Of a stretch of 64,000 nucleotides of DNA, positions 24,103-31,966 are shown piece after piece (the stretch's first letter is position 1; each line of letters starts with the position of its first letter). The translations under genes were made by a program, and so were the position numbers. The notes under the pieces are model-generated. The model was not told the DNA's origin and searched no databases. It saw nothing but the letters and a program-made list of their open reading frames with translations. This DNA comes from CADEGL01 sp050180485 (GTDB lineage: Bacteria; Pseudomonadota; Alphaproteobacteria; CADEGL01): contig JBFXED010000002.1 in NCBI GenBank assembly GCA_050180485.1, positions 142,450 through 206,449 on the forward strand, in the 5' to 3' direction.

Positions 24103-24567
24103 TCAACGCGCCAGTTTCTTGTTGAGACAGACCATGGGCGTGAGGGTCCAGCCGCGCCCGGCATAGAAGTCGAGCGCCGGCCCGTTGCGCTGGTCCGCCA
24201 AAAGCTGGACGCGCGAAGCGCCCTGCGCGCGTGCCCAGGATTCCGCTTCGTCGAGCAGGGCGCGGCCGATGCCTCTTCCGCGCCAGGCGCGGTCGACCAC
24301 GACATCCTCGATCAGGCCGGACGGGCCGCCCTCGGCGGTCGAGACGGTGAGCTGCACCGTGCACATGCCGACGATTCCGCTGTCGGTCTCGGCGGCCAGG
24401 ATATGGGCGTTGGACGAAGCCAGGAGCGCGCGCAACCCCATCTCCTGCCGCGCGGGATCGACGGTGAAAGCGGTCTCGATGGCGAACAACTCGCCGATCA
24501 ACGCCACGAGACGCGGAACGTCGCGCGGCTCCGCGCCGCGAAACCGTACCGGTTTTGAATCTTGCAT
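24103..24567 (-). CDS. GNAT-family N-acetyltransferase
   Basis: 154 residues, the usual single-domain GNAT length. The acetyl-CoA pyrophosphate loop appears as VVVDRAWRGRGIGRALLDEA (Q/RxxGxG/A), followed by GASRVQLLADQRNGPALDFYAGRGW. It transfers an acetyl group to an amine, probably a small molecule in this cluster. It lies between the lyase-like gene and the DadA-like oxidase, with a 2-nt gap to the latter, so it may acetylate the pathway's substrate or product. Confidence 0.88.
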   Translation of the reverse strand: MQDSKPVRFRGAEPRDVPRLVALIGELFAIETAFTVDPARQEMGLRALLASSNAHILAAETDSGIVGMCTVQLTVSTAEGGPSGLIEDVVVDRAWRGRGIGRALLDEAESWARAQGASRVQLLADQRNGPALDFYAGRGWTLTPMVCLNKKLAR

Positions 24568-24630
24568 GGCGGCCCCCGAAGATCAGGCCGTCACTATGAT
24601 CGGCCCGCCGGATGCCGCCAAGCCGCGGGA

Positions 24631-26133
24631 TCAGTCCTTGGCCAGCTCCGCCGCGCGGCGTTCGAGACCGCCGATGGCCTCGGTCACGCGCGATGCGGCG
24701 CCCTTGTGCCACTCCGCGTGGCCGGCCACGGCTTTTTCCACCGCGTCCGCGTGGGCGCGCACATGGGCGGGGTTCACGCTGCCCTCCGTCACCCGCGTCT
24801 CGACGAAACGCTTGGCGTCCAGGATGTCGCGCAGCTCGGCGTCGGTCAGCGAAACTCCGTCCGCACCCGTCGCCTTCGCGGCTTCGGTCAGCGATGCGCC
24901 TGTCGCCGTCGCGGGCGTGCGGCCCGCGTCTATCGAATCCTTCACGAAGCGGCCGACCACATGATGCGCCGCGCGGAACGATAGATCGAAGCGACGGACC
25001 AGCTCGTCGGCCAGATGGCTCGTGGTGCTCCAGAACGCGCCCGCGTTGGCCGCCATGCGTTCCTTGCGCACGCTCAAGGTCGAAACCGTTTCCTCCATCA
25101 GGCGCAGCGAACCCAGGGTCGAATCGCCGATCTGGATGAGGACGTAGTCGGCGAACTCGAAATCGAGGTCGGTCGACGAGACGCCACGCTGGCAGCCCAT
25201 CATCGAGGCCAGCCAACCGGCCGCCTGGCCCGCCACGCCCTTCACCCGTTCGCAGGCATGGGGATTTTTCTTCTGCGGCATGATGCTGCTGGTGCCGGCC
25301 AGCCCATCGGCGATCTCGACATAGCCGAACTCCCACGACGACCACAGGTAGAAGTCGGTGGCCAAACGCCCAAGGTTGCTCATCAACAGCGCCAGCACCG
25401 CCACGCCCTCTTCCAGAACATCGCGCGCGAACAGGCCGCCGTCGGAGGAGTTGATGACGATCCCATCATGGCCCAAAAGGGCCGCCGTGCGCCGGCGGTC
25501 CAGCGGCCAGGAGGTGCCGGCATTGGCCGCGCCGCCCAGGACGCCCAGGTTGGTGCGTGCGTAGGCGCCGCGCAGCCGTTGCAAGTCGCGCTCGAAGATC
25601 GCGGCTTGGCGCATCAGATAATGGCCGAAGGTCCAGGGCTGGGCGTGCTGCAGATGGGTGTAGCCGGGCATGACCGTGCCGGCATGCTCGCGCGCGAGAG
25701 TGAGCAGCGCGCGTTCGAGCGCCAGCAGGTCGCCCACGGCTTCCAGCAGAAGATCGCGCAGGAACAGACGGTCGGCCGAGGCGTCCTGGTCGTTGCGGCT
25801 ACGCCCGGTCTGGATGCGGCCGCCGATATCGGCGCCTACGCGGCTTTCCAGCACATGCTCGATCTGAACCAGATAGGAGCCCGAGCGCGGATCGAAGGGG
25901 AACGCAGCGGCGCCGCCGCGATGAATCTCGAGCAGGGCGCCCAGAAGCTTAGCACCGCGGTCGCGGCGCAGGACGCCGGTCTCGACCAGCATGACGACGT
26001 GCGCCAAATCGACCAGCGAGAAGCAACGAAAGCGCCGCGGCATGGCCGCGAGATTCGACGCCTCGTCATATTTGATGATGGCGTCGCTGCGGCGCCCCAA
26101 GCGCGCCTCTTCCAGGAACACGTCTTGCTTCAC
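24631..26133 (-). CDS. Argininosuccinate lyase family protein
   Basis: 500 residues of the fumarase/aspartase superfamily. It has RIQTGRSRNDQDA (107-119, where housekeeping enzymes usually have H rather than Q), GYTHLQHAQP with His160, and the mobile-loop signature GTSSIMPQKKNP (280-291) with catalytic serine. The typical N-terminal WGGRF of ArgH is missing, and KKNP is followed by HACE instead of D. It may cleave argininosuccinate, or another aspartate/fumarate adduct. The context (GNAT, DadA-like oxidase, hydrolases) favours a specialised catabolic lyase over arginine synthesis. Confidence 0.82.
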   Translation of the reverse strand: MKQDVFLEEARLGRRSDAIIKYDEASNLAAMPRRFRCFSLVDLAHVVMLVETGVLRRDRGAKLLGALLEIHRGGAAAFPFDPRSGSYLVQIEHVLESRVGADIGGRIQTGRSRNDQDASADRLFLRDLLLEAVGDLLALERALLTLAREHAGTVMPGYTHLQHAQPWTFGHYLMRQAAIFERDLQRLRGAYARTNLGVLGGAANAGTSWPLDRRRTAALLGHDGIVINSSDGGLFARDVLEEGVAVLALLMSNLGRLATDFYLWSSWEFGYVEIADGLAGTSSIMPQKKNPHACERVKGVAGQAAGWLASMMGCQRGVSSTDLDFEFADYVLIQIGDSTLGSLRLMEETVSTLSVRKERMAANAGAFWSTTSHLADELVRRFDLSFRAAHHVVGRFVKDSIDAGRTPATATGASLTEAAKATGADGVSLTDAELRDILDAKRFVETRVTEGSVNPAHVRAHADAVEKAVAGHAEWHKGAASRVTEAIGGLERRAAELAKD

Positions 26134-26252
26134 GATGCCCTCCCTTGGCCAAGGCCGAACGGCCTAATCCGCGAGCCGAGCATAGCCGTCCAGCCCCGCG
26201 TTGGGGATTCGGCGGGCTTCCCCACGCGAAAAGCCCATGCGACCCTGCGCGC

Positions 26253-26663
26253 ATGGCCGATTTGACCGATCTCGCGACCACCCGGCCGACGGGACAACCC
26301 AATTGTCACCTGATCCTGCCGCGCGGCTGGGGCGTCGGCCCCGCGCACCGGGATAGCCCGATCTTCCCGGTCGGGGCGCCGGTTCTGGCGCGCGCCGTGG
26401 CGACGTGTCTGGCCAAGATGCCGCGCACCAAGATCCTCGCGCGCGCACCGGACGGGTTGCAGTTCGAGGCCGTGGAACGCAGCCGCCTGTTCCGCTTCGT
26501 CGACGACATCAGCGTGCGCGCCGTCCCCCAAGGAGCGGCTCGCTCCGCCCTAGCCCTCTTCAGCCGCTCGCGGATCGGTTACTGGGACCTCGGCGTCAAT
26601 CGCAAACGGGCCATGCGCCTGCTGGCCGCCTTGGAATCGGAAATGGCCGCCGCGCGCACCTGA
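26253..26663 (+). CDS. DUF1499 family protein
   Basis: 136 residues. The C-terminal half SRLFRFVDDISVRAVPQGA then SRSRIGYWDLGVNRKR matches DUF1499, whose function is unknown. There is no signal peptide or membrane segment. The start chosen is the ATG at 26253; an upstream in-frame ATG at 26145 would add an unsupported proline-rich stretch. It diverges from the lyase gene. Its TGA stop is embedded in the TGATCC -35 element of the next operon. Confidence 0.75.
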   Translation: MADLTDLATTRPTGQPNCHLILPRGWGVGPAHRDSPIFPVGAPVLARAVATCLAKMPRTKILARAPDGLQFEAVERSRLFRFVDDISVRAVPQGAARSALALFSRSRIGYWDLGVNRKRAMRLLAALESEMAAART

Positions 26664-26689
26664 TCCACCGTCCGCCCTGCTGCGTATCC
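26661..26689 (+). promoter_or_regulatory. Probable RpoE/ECF11-type autoregulatory promoter
   Basis: TGATCC (26661-26666), 16 nt, then CGTATCC (26683-26689). TGATC(C)...CGTA is the promoter type recognised by ChrR-controlled RpoE sigma factors of alphaproteobacteria, as I recall it. It sits immediately upstream of the rpoE-chrR-tspO operon, as expected for positive autoregulation, and overlaps the stop codon of the DUF1499 gene. Confidence 0.65.
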
Positions 26690-26848
26690 TGTCGAGACCA
26701 GGAGCGCGGCGAAGCCACCATGTCATTGAATTTCCACCGGGAAGCCTTTCCCGGACCCGGACTTGGCGGACGCGCGCCCCTCGTCGCCTTCCCGCGGGAG
26801 GGCTATGCTTCCCGCGTCACGCCCGGTGCGCGCGCGCAGGTTTCGCCC

Positions 26849-27400
26849 ATGAACGAAGACGTGCTCTGCGACCTGGTCGAGGCCGTCGCGCAGCGGCGCG
26901 ACAAGGCCGCCTTCGCGCGCCTGTTCCAACATTTCGCGCCGCGTCTGACCGCCTTCATGCAGCGGCGTGGCACCGATTTGGCCGCGGCACAGGATCTGGC
27001 CCAGGACGCGATGCTGACCGTCTGGCGCAAGGCGCCGCAGTTCGACCGTGGGCGCGCCACGGCCTCGGCGTGGATTTTCGCCATCGCGCGCAACCGCCGT
27101 ATCGACGTGTTGCGGCGCGAGCGCCGTCCCGATCCCGAGATGCTGATCTTCATGCAAGAGACGAACGCGCCCAGCGCCGAAGCGGAGATGGAGCGGAATG
27201 CGTTCCAGAGCCGCCTGCACGCAACCTTGGCCCAGATGCCCGCGAGCCAGCTCGACATCCTGAAAAAGGCCTATTTCGAAGACCTCTCCCATTCGGACAT
27301 CGCCCAGCAGCTCGGCCTGCCGCTCGGAACCGTGAAGTCGCGGATCCGGCTGGCCTTGATCCGCCTGCGCGGCCTCCTGGACGACGAAGACACGCCATGA
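26849..27400 (+). CDS. rpoE: ECF RNA polymerase sigma factor, RpoE (ChrR-controlled)
   Basis: 183 residues with sigma-70 region 2 (LFQHFAPRLTAFMQRRG, AQDLAQDAMLTVWRKA, ASAWIFAIARNRRIDVLRR) and region 4 (LKKAYFEDLSHSDIAQQLGL, LGTVKSRIRLAL). The anti-sigma gene overlaps its stop by ATGA and has ChrR zinc motifs, so this is a group-ECF11 RpoE. In Rhodobacter such a factor drives the singlet-oxygen response. The start is taken at MNEDV by family alignment. An in-frame ATG at 26720 would add 43 residues of poorer codon bias and remains possible. Confidence 0.9.
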   Translation: MNEDVLCDLVEAVAQRRDKAAFARLFQHFAPRLTAFMQRRGTDLAAAQDLAQDAMLTVWRKAPQFDRGRATASAWIFAIARNRRIDVLRRERRPDPEMLIFMQETNAPSAEAEMERNAFQSRLHATLAQMPASQLDILKKAYFEDLSHSDIAQQLGLPLGTVKSRIRLALIRLRGLLDDEDTP

Positions 27401-28041
27401 CCCATCACGTTCCCTCCTCTCTTCTGTTCGATTACGCGACCGGCGCCCTGGCGGAAGGGCCGGCGCTCGCCGTCTCCACCCATTTGTCCTATTGTGGCGA
27501 ATGTCTAGCGGCGCTTGAGCGCTTGGAAGAGGTCGGCGCCGCCGTGCTGCAATCGCTGGAGCCGGCCACGGTCGAGTCCGAACTTCTGTCCCGCACCCTC
27601 GCGCGACTCGATGAGCAAGGCACGGATGAGCGCCGGGCAGAACCGGAGGATGCGGGGGAGGGAACACTGCCGCCCGTCCTACGCCCCCATCTTGGAACCA
27701 CGCTGGCGCGCGCAAGCTGGCGCTTCGCCGCGCCGCATGTGCGCGAAGCGCGCCTGACGTTGGCCGACACATCGCACCGCGCGAGCCTTCTGCGCGTGCC
27801 TGCCGGACGCCCGGTGCCGCACCACACCCACCGCGGCGTCGAATATACGGTCGTCCTGTCCGGGGGCTTCACCGACCAGGGCGAAGCCTATCGCAGGGGC
27901 GATTTCTGCGCGACCGATCCGTCCGTCGAGCACCGGCCGGTGGCCATGGACGACGCCGAATGCCTGTGTCTGATCGTGCTCGATGCGCCCGTTATGCCCA
28001 CGGGACGCATCGGCCGCCTGATCGCGCCTTTCCTGCGATGA
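27397..28041 (+). CDS. chrR: ChrR-family zinc anti-sigma factor (cupin)
   Basis: 214 residues. The N-terminal zinc-binding anti-sigma domain has His4 and HLSYCGEC (His29, Cys33, Cys36; Hx3Cx2C). The C-terminal cupin has HHTHRGVEY and VEHRP, giving His144, His146, Glu150 and His180. That spacing is the same as the metal ligands 141/143/147/177 of Rhodobacter ChrR. It holds RpoE inactive until singlet oxygen or organic hydroperoxides trigger release. ATGA overlap with rpoE and with the downstream tspO couples the three. Confidence 0.92.
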   Translation: MTHHVPSSLLFDYATGALAEGPALAVSTHLSYCGECLAALERLEEVGAAVLQSLEPATVESELLSRTLARLDEQGTDERRAEPEDAGEGTLPPVLRPHLGTTLARASWRFAAPHVREARLTLADTSHRASLLRVPAGRPVPHHTHRGVEYTVVLSGGFTDQGEAYRRGDFCATDPSVEHRPVAMDDAECLCLIVLDAPVMPTGRIGRLIAPFLR

Positions 28042-28523
28042 CGCCGCAGCCAAGCGCGCTCGCGCGCATCGCGGGCCTGGCGATTTCGCTGGCGGCCAGT
28101 CTTGGCATCTCCGCCATCGGCGCGCGCATCACCATGACTTCGGTCGGCGATTGGTACCAGACTCTGGCGAAACCGCCACTCAACCCACCTGACTGGGTCT
28201 TCGCGCCGGTTTGGATCACGCTCTACATCATTATGGCTGTCGCCGCCTGGTGGGTCTGGAACAAGCACGGTACGGGCGCGCGACGCGCCATTGCACTCTA
28301 TGCTGTCCAGCTCGCGCTCAATCTTGGCTGGACCGTGCTGTTCTTCGGTCTGCGCCAGCCGGACTGGGCGTTGGCGGAAATTGCGGTGCTGCTGGCCGCG
28401 ATCTTGGGAACCATCGCCGCGTTCCGCATCCACAGCCATGTCGCGGCCTGGCTGCTCGCGCCATATGCGGCATGGGTCGCGTTCGCCACCTACCTCAATG
28501 CAGGTATTGTCGTGCTGAACTGA
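28038..28523 (+). CDS. tspO: TspO/MBR family tryptophan-rich sensory protein
   Basis: 161 residues with five hydrophobic helices and the family's aromatic motifs: KPPLNPPDWVFAPVWITLY, MAVAAWWVW, NLGWTVLFFGLRQPDWALAE and APYAAWVAFATYLN. TspO binds porphyrins and is linked to tetrapyrrole handling and oxidative stress. The start ATG at 28038 overlaps the chrR stop (ATGA). Co-transcription with rpoE-chrR would place a porphyrin-binding protein under singlet-oxygen control. Confidence 0.93.
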   Translation: MTPQPSALARIAGLAISLAASLGISAIGARITMTSVGDWYQTLAKPPLNPPDWVFAPVWITLYIIMAVAAWWVWNKHGTGARRAIALYAVQLALNLGWTVLFFGLRQPDWALAEIAVLLAAILGTIAAFRIHSHVAAWLLAPYAAWVAFATYLNAGIVVLN

Positions 28524-28558
28524 GTGCGCGGCTAAGGTACCAACCGCGGCAGCCCGCG

Positions 28559-30004
28559 CTAGCGGAAGAACACGAAGGTTGCGAGAAGGAAGACGGGAAC
28601 GAGCACCGCGGCCGCCCACAGCATGTAGCCGAAGAAGCTCGGCATCCTGACGCCGCCCGCGCGCGCGATGGCGTAGACCATGAAGTTGGGCGCGTTGCCG
28701 ATATAGGAGTTGGCGCCCATGAAGACCGACCCCGCCGAGATGGCCGCGAGGGTGAGGGCGCCTTTGGTCATCAGGGTTTGCGCATCGCCACCCGCCAGCT
28801 CGAAGAAGACGAGATAGGTCGGCGCATTGTCGAGGAACGACGACAGCCCGCCCGTCAGCCAGAAATAGGCCGCTTCGTTGGGCGAGCCGTCGGGATGGGT
28901 CACCAGCGCCACCAACGGCGCGAAGGCGCCCGCGCTGCCGGCCTTCAGCATGGCCAGCACGGGGATGATGGTGATGAAGATGCCGGCGAACAGCTTGGCC
29001 ACTTCCTCCATCGGCCCCCAGGTGAAGCCGTTGCCCGCACGCTTAGCCTTGGGCGTCAGCGCCAGCGACGCGAACGTAACCACCACCATGACCGCATCGC
29101 GCAGCAAGTACTGCAGCGCGACGTCCGTGCCCAGGATATGAACCTCGCCGAGCTGGATCTTGGCACTAGCCAGGATCGCGGCGATCACGACGACCAGAAG
29201 AAGGAAGTTGATTCCGCCGCGGATGCGCAGCGGATTGTCCGGCGTGGGGTCGGGCCGCTTATGGCCATCCCGCCGGTAAATAATGCAGTCCAAGATGAAA
29301 AAGACGGCCAGTACCAGCCCGCCGACGAACAGCGTTTCCGGCAGCAGATGAGTGGTGGTCCAGAAGAAGTCGACGCCGCGCAGGAAACCCAGGAACAGTG
29401 GCGGATCGCCGAGCGGGGTCAGCGAGCCGCCGATGTTCGAGACCAGGAAGATAAAGAACACCACGACGTGGACGTTGCGCTTGCGGTCGTCGTTCGCGCG
29501 CAAAAGCGGCCGGATCATCACCATGGAGGCGCCAGTGGTGCCGATCACGCTGGCCAGCACGGCGCCGATGGCCAAGATCGCCGTATTGGTGCCGGGCGAG
29601 CCGTGCAGGTTGCCCGACACCACGATGCCGCCCGCCACGGTGAAGAGCGCGGTGAGCAACAGAATGAAGGGGATGTATTCGAGCAGCGCCGTGTGAACCA
29701 GCGCCTCCACCGCCATCATGGGCCCGCCCGAAAGCGCCATGGGCGCGACGATCGCGACGGCCCACAAGGCCGCCACCTTGCCGTGATGCTTTTCCCAAAA
29801 ATGATGCGCGACCAGCGGAAACAACGCGATCGACAACAGGATGCCCGCGAAGGGCAACGCCCAAGCCAGCCCCAACGATGCGCCGTCGAGCGCGGCCGCG
29901 TGGGCGAATGACGGAAAACCCGCAATCATTCCCGCAAAAAATACCGGGCTTGTCGCCAGGGCGATGCGGCCGCGTCTCGGCATATACGGGAATATAATGG
30001 ACAT
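28559..30004 (-). CDS. Sodium:proton antiporter / CitMHS-like ion transporter
   Basis: 481 residues with about 12 hydrophobic segments. Motifs include GGPMMAVEALVHTALLEYIP, FIFLVSNIGGSLTPLGDPPL and GGLSSFLDNAPTYLVFF, typical of the NhaD/CitMHS_2 branch of the ion-transporter superfamily annotated as Na+/H+ antiporter or citrate transporter. The start at 30004 has GAGG five bases upstream; a TTG at 30031 would add nine residues. The gene converges on tspO and diverges from the PPC-domain protein gene. Confidence 0.85.
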   Translation of the reverse strand: MSIIFPYMPRRGRIALATSPVFFAGMIAGFPSFAHAAALDGASLGLAWALPFAGILLSIALFPLVAHHFWEKHHGKVAALWAVAIVAPMALSGGPMMAVEALVHTALLEYIPFILLLTALFTVAGGIVVSGNLHGSPGTNTAILAIGAVLASVIGTTGASMVMIRPLLRANDDRKRNVHVVVFFIFLVSNIGGSLTPLGDPPLFLGFLRGVDFFWTTTHLLPETLFVGGLVLAVFFILDCIIYRRDGHKRPDPTPDNPLRIRGGINFLLLVVVIAAILASAKIQLGEVHILGTDVALQYLLRDAVMVVVTFASLALTPKAKRAGNGFTWGPMEEVAKLFAGIFITIIPVLAMLKAGSAGAFAPLVALVTHPDGSPNEAAYFWLTGGLSSFLDNAPTYLVFFELAGGDAQTLMTKGALTLAAISAGSVFMGANSYIGNAPNFMVYAIARAGGVRMPSFFGYMLWAAAVLVPVFLLATFVFFR

Positions 30005-30060
30005 GACCTCGTCAGTCTGACGCACACTCAAGCGGGTGCAGCAGACTACAAGAGAAGCAC

Positions 30061-30759
30061 ATGGGGGGCACCATGGCGTTGGCGATGGTCATCTTCGGCG
30101 GGGTCGTATTACTGATCGGCCTCGTGATGCTCGCCCGTGGCTACGGCAAGGGCCGGAACGCCATCAAAGCCTTCGGGGCCGAGTTCGAGCTTTCCAATTC
30201 TGCGGTCGTGGTGATTCTTGTCGGTGCGGGCCTCATGGTGGCGCCGTTCTTCTTCGGCGCCCATCCGCTGCAGGTCAATACCGCGGCGCCCGCGCCCCAA
30301 GCCGCCGCGCCTGCCCCGACATCGACACCCGCTCCAGCGCCGGCGTCCGCTCCAGCGCCGGTCGCCGCAGCCGGAGCCATCCAACAACCTGCCGCGCCTG
30401 TCCCAACGGAAGTCGCGGAAACCGAGCCCAACAACGATTTCACTCGCGCCATACCCATCGCGATGGGCGCCACCGTGCACGGCCAACTGTCGAAAAAGGA
30501 CGTCGACTACTACAAGTTTCGAACCTCTTCGCACTACAAGCACGATGTTCGGATGCGCTTCGAAGCCGACCGCGGGGCGCAATTCACCCTGCGCATCTAT
30601 GATGCCCAAAAAAATCAGGAGCTGGAACAGTTCCTGGCCTTCGAGATCGCTTATGACGCGAAGTTCATCGCCAAACCGGACACCGAGTACGTGATCGAAC
30701 TCGAGAACCGGCCGGATTGGACCGCCACGAACTACACGTTCACGCTTAACGAGAACTAG
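30061..30759 (+). CDS. Membrane-anchored protein with PPC-like domain
   Basis: 232 residues. Two transmembrane helices (about 5-25 and 45-62) are followed by a Pro/Ala-rich linker (about 75-115). A C-terminal beta domain begins EVAETEPNNDFTRAIPIAMG and continues GQLSKKDVDYYKFRT, a pattern of bacterial pre-peptidase C-terminal (PPC) domains. The linker suggests the domain is held off the membrane in the periplasm. Starts at 30061 and 30073 are both possible; the second has a G-rich ribosome site. The stop region lies in a 20-bp tandem duplication. Confidence 0.7.
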   Translation: MGGTMALAMVIFGGVVLLIGLVMLARGYGKGRNAIKAFGAEFELSNSAVVVILVGAGLMVAPFFFGAHPLQVNTAAPAPQAAAPAPTSTPAPAPASAPAPVAAAGAIQQPAAPVPTEVAETEPNNDFTRAIPIAMGATVHGQLSKKDVDYYKFRTSSHYKHDVRMRFEADRGAQFTLRIYDAQKNQELEQFLAFEIAYDAKFIAKPDTEYVIELENRPDWTATNYTFTLNEN

Positions 30760-30780
30760 GCACGCTCAACGAGAGCTAGG
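30741..30780. repeat. 20-bp tandem duplication carrying both convergent stop codons
   Basis: CACGCTTAACGAGAACTAGG (30741-30760) is followed directly by CACGCTCAACGAGAGCTAGG (30761-30780), with two mismatches. The CTAG of the first copy ends the plus-strand gene. The CTAG of the second copy ends the minus-strand gene. Confidence 0.9.
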
Positions 30781-31966
30781 CCCTCTCGACGAAATCCCCG
30801 CTCGGCTCGTCATATTTCCAGGCGCTAAAACCGGCCTGATCGAGTGCGCCTCGCAGAGTCTCGATCCTCTCGGCGTATGAATCCGCCCCGAGGCGAAGAA
30901 GGCGGTCCAAGGAATCGGCGGCGCCCAATGCATTCAGGATATCCGTGCTGCGCGCGCGGCCTTGATGCCGGATATCGCAGACCGCGAGGCATATGTCGGC
31001 ATTCGCGCCCGAAAGCCCGTAGCGGCGCGCGTAATCCCCCATCTTTCGCTTGGTGTCTTCGATGGCGAAGGCCACCTGCGTGTCGCGGTGGGTAGGATCG
31101 TGAATGCACCAATGAATGAATTTCGCCGCGTTGAGCGCCTCCGCGTCCTCGACCGCGTCGAGTGAGGGATTGAGATAATCCAAAAATGGAAGCGGTGGGT
31201 CCCCCACCTCCAGTGGCACTGTTCCCCTACCTGTGTCCCAGCAGATCCGGCCGCCATCCAGTTTCAGATCAGGGAAATAGGCTGTCGCGGCCGGAAGCAT
31301 GAGAAGGCGGCGGAACAGCAGGGCGAAATTCGCATTCGCCGTATGCGCCGCGTGCTGGAGCAGTCCGAAAGTGAAGCGAGCGCGGTCGTAGGTGTTGATG
31401 CGGTGGAAGCAGCCGCCGCTTTCGCACCGCGCCGTGGGCGCGATGAAATCCGCCCAGAAGCCGAACCGCTCGCGATAATCGGCTGGATCGAAGATCGGCC
31501 CCGCGCCGTCCGCCGTGTTCATGAGCCCGCGCCCCTGGCCGTAGCGCACGATGGATGCGACGTAGAAACGCGCGCCGCCATCGGCGCGGGCGTAGATCTT
31601 GGCGCCTTCCCGCTCGATCGCGAAGGTCATGGCGCCTGCACCAGAATGTGTCGGCGAAGCCAAACCGTCGACATTGGTGACGACCGAGATATTCCGGGAC
31701 GGGCTGACCCGGTAAGGCATGACATGCAAGCGCTTGCCAGCGAGTGCGCCCGGCGGGACGTAGCGCAGTTCCGGACCGTGCGCGAGATAGCGCGCGACCT
31801 CGGCGCCGTCGGACTCGATCAACCAGTTGACCGCGGCCAGCTCGGCAGCCGTCGGCTTCGCCTTGCTGAAACCGACGGCTGTATAAACCGCCTCTTGCCC
31901 CGACACGCATCGCACGGGTCCGGCAACGCGCCGGACCCGAAGGGCTTTCGACGCCGTCCGCGTCAT
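30776..31966 (-). CDS. Hypothetical protein in operon with patatin phospholipase
   Basis: 396 residues; I do not recognise the family. Residues ~20-110 look like a beta-rich N-terminal domain (QEAVYTAVGFSKAKPTAAEL, ELRYVPPGALAGKRLHVMPY). The centre has ARCESGGCFHRINTYDRARF then TFGLLQHAAHTANANF, vaguely like the Glu- and FGLxQ-containing cores of lysozyme-type enzymes. The C-terminal third is helical with several cysteines (HWCIHDPTH, CLAVCDIRHQG). There is no signal peptide. Its ATG overlaps the patatin stop (ATGA), so the two are translationally coupled. A peptidoglycan-related role is only a guess. Confidence 0.7.
   Translation of the reverse strand: MTRTASKALRVRRVAGPVRCVSGQEAVYTAVGFSKAKPTAAELAAVNWLIESDGAEVARYLAHGPELRYVPPGALAGKRLHVMPYRVSPSRNISVVTNVDGLASPTHSGAGAMTFAIEREGAKIYARADGGARFYVASIVRYGQGRGLMNTADGAGPIFDPADYRERFGFWADFIAPTARCESGGCFHRINTYDRARFTFGLLQHAAHTANANFALLFRRLLMLPAATAYFPDLKLDGGRICWDTGRGTVPLEVGDPPLPFLDYLNPSLDAVEDAEALNAAKFIHWCIHDPTHRDTQVAFAIEDTKRKMGDYARRYGLSGANADICLAVCDIRHQGRARSTDILNALGAADSLDRLLRLGADSYAERIETLRGALDQAGFSAWKYDEPSGDFVERA

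Noticed and set aside
25015..26265. 416-codon plus-strand open frame opposite the lyase gene
   Set aside because: Antisense shadow of the argininosuccinate-lyase-like gene, whose minus-strand product carries the fumarate-lyase signature.
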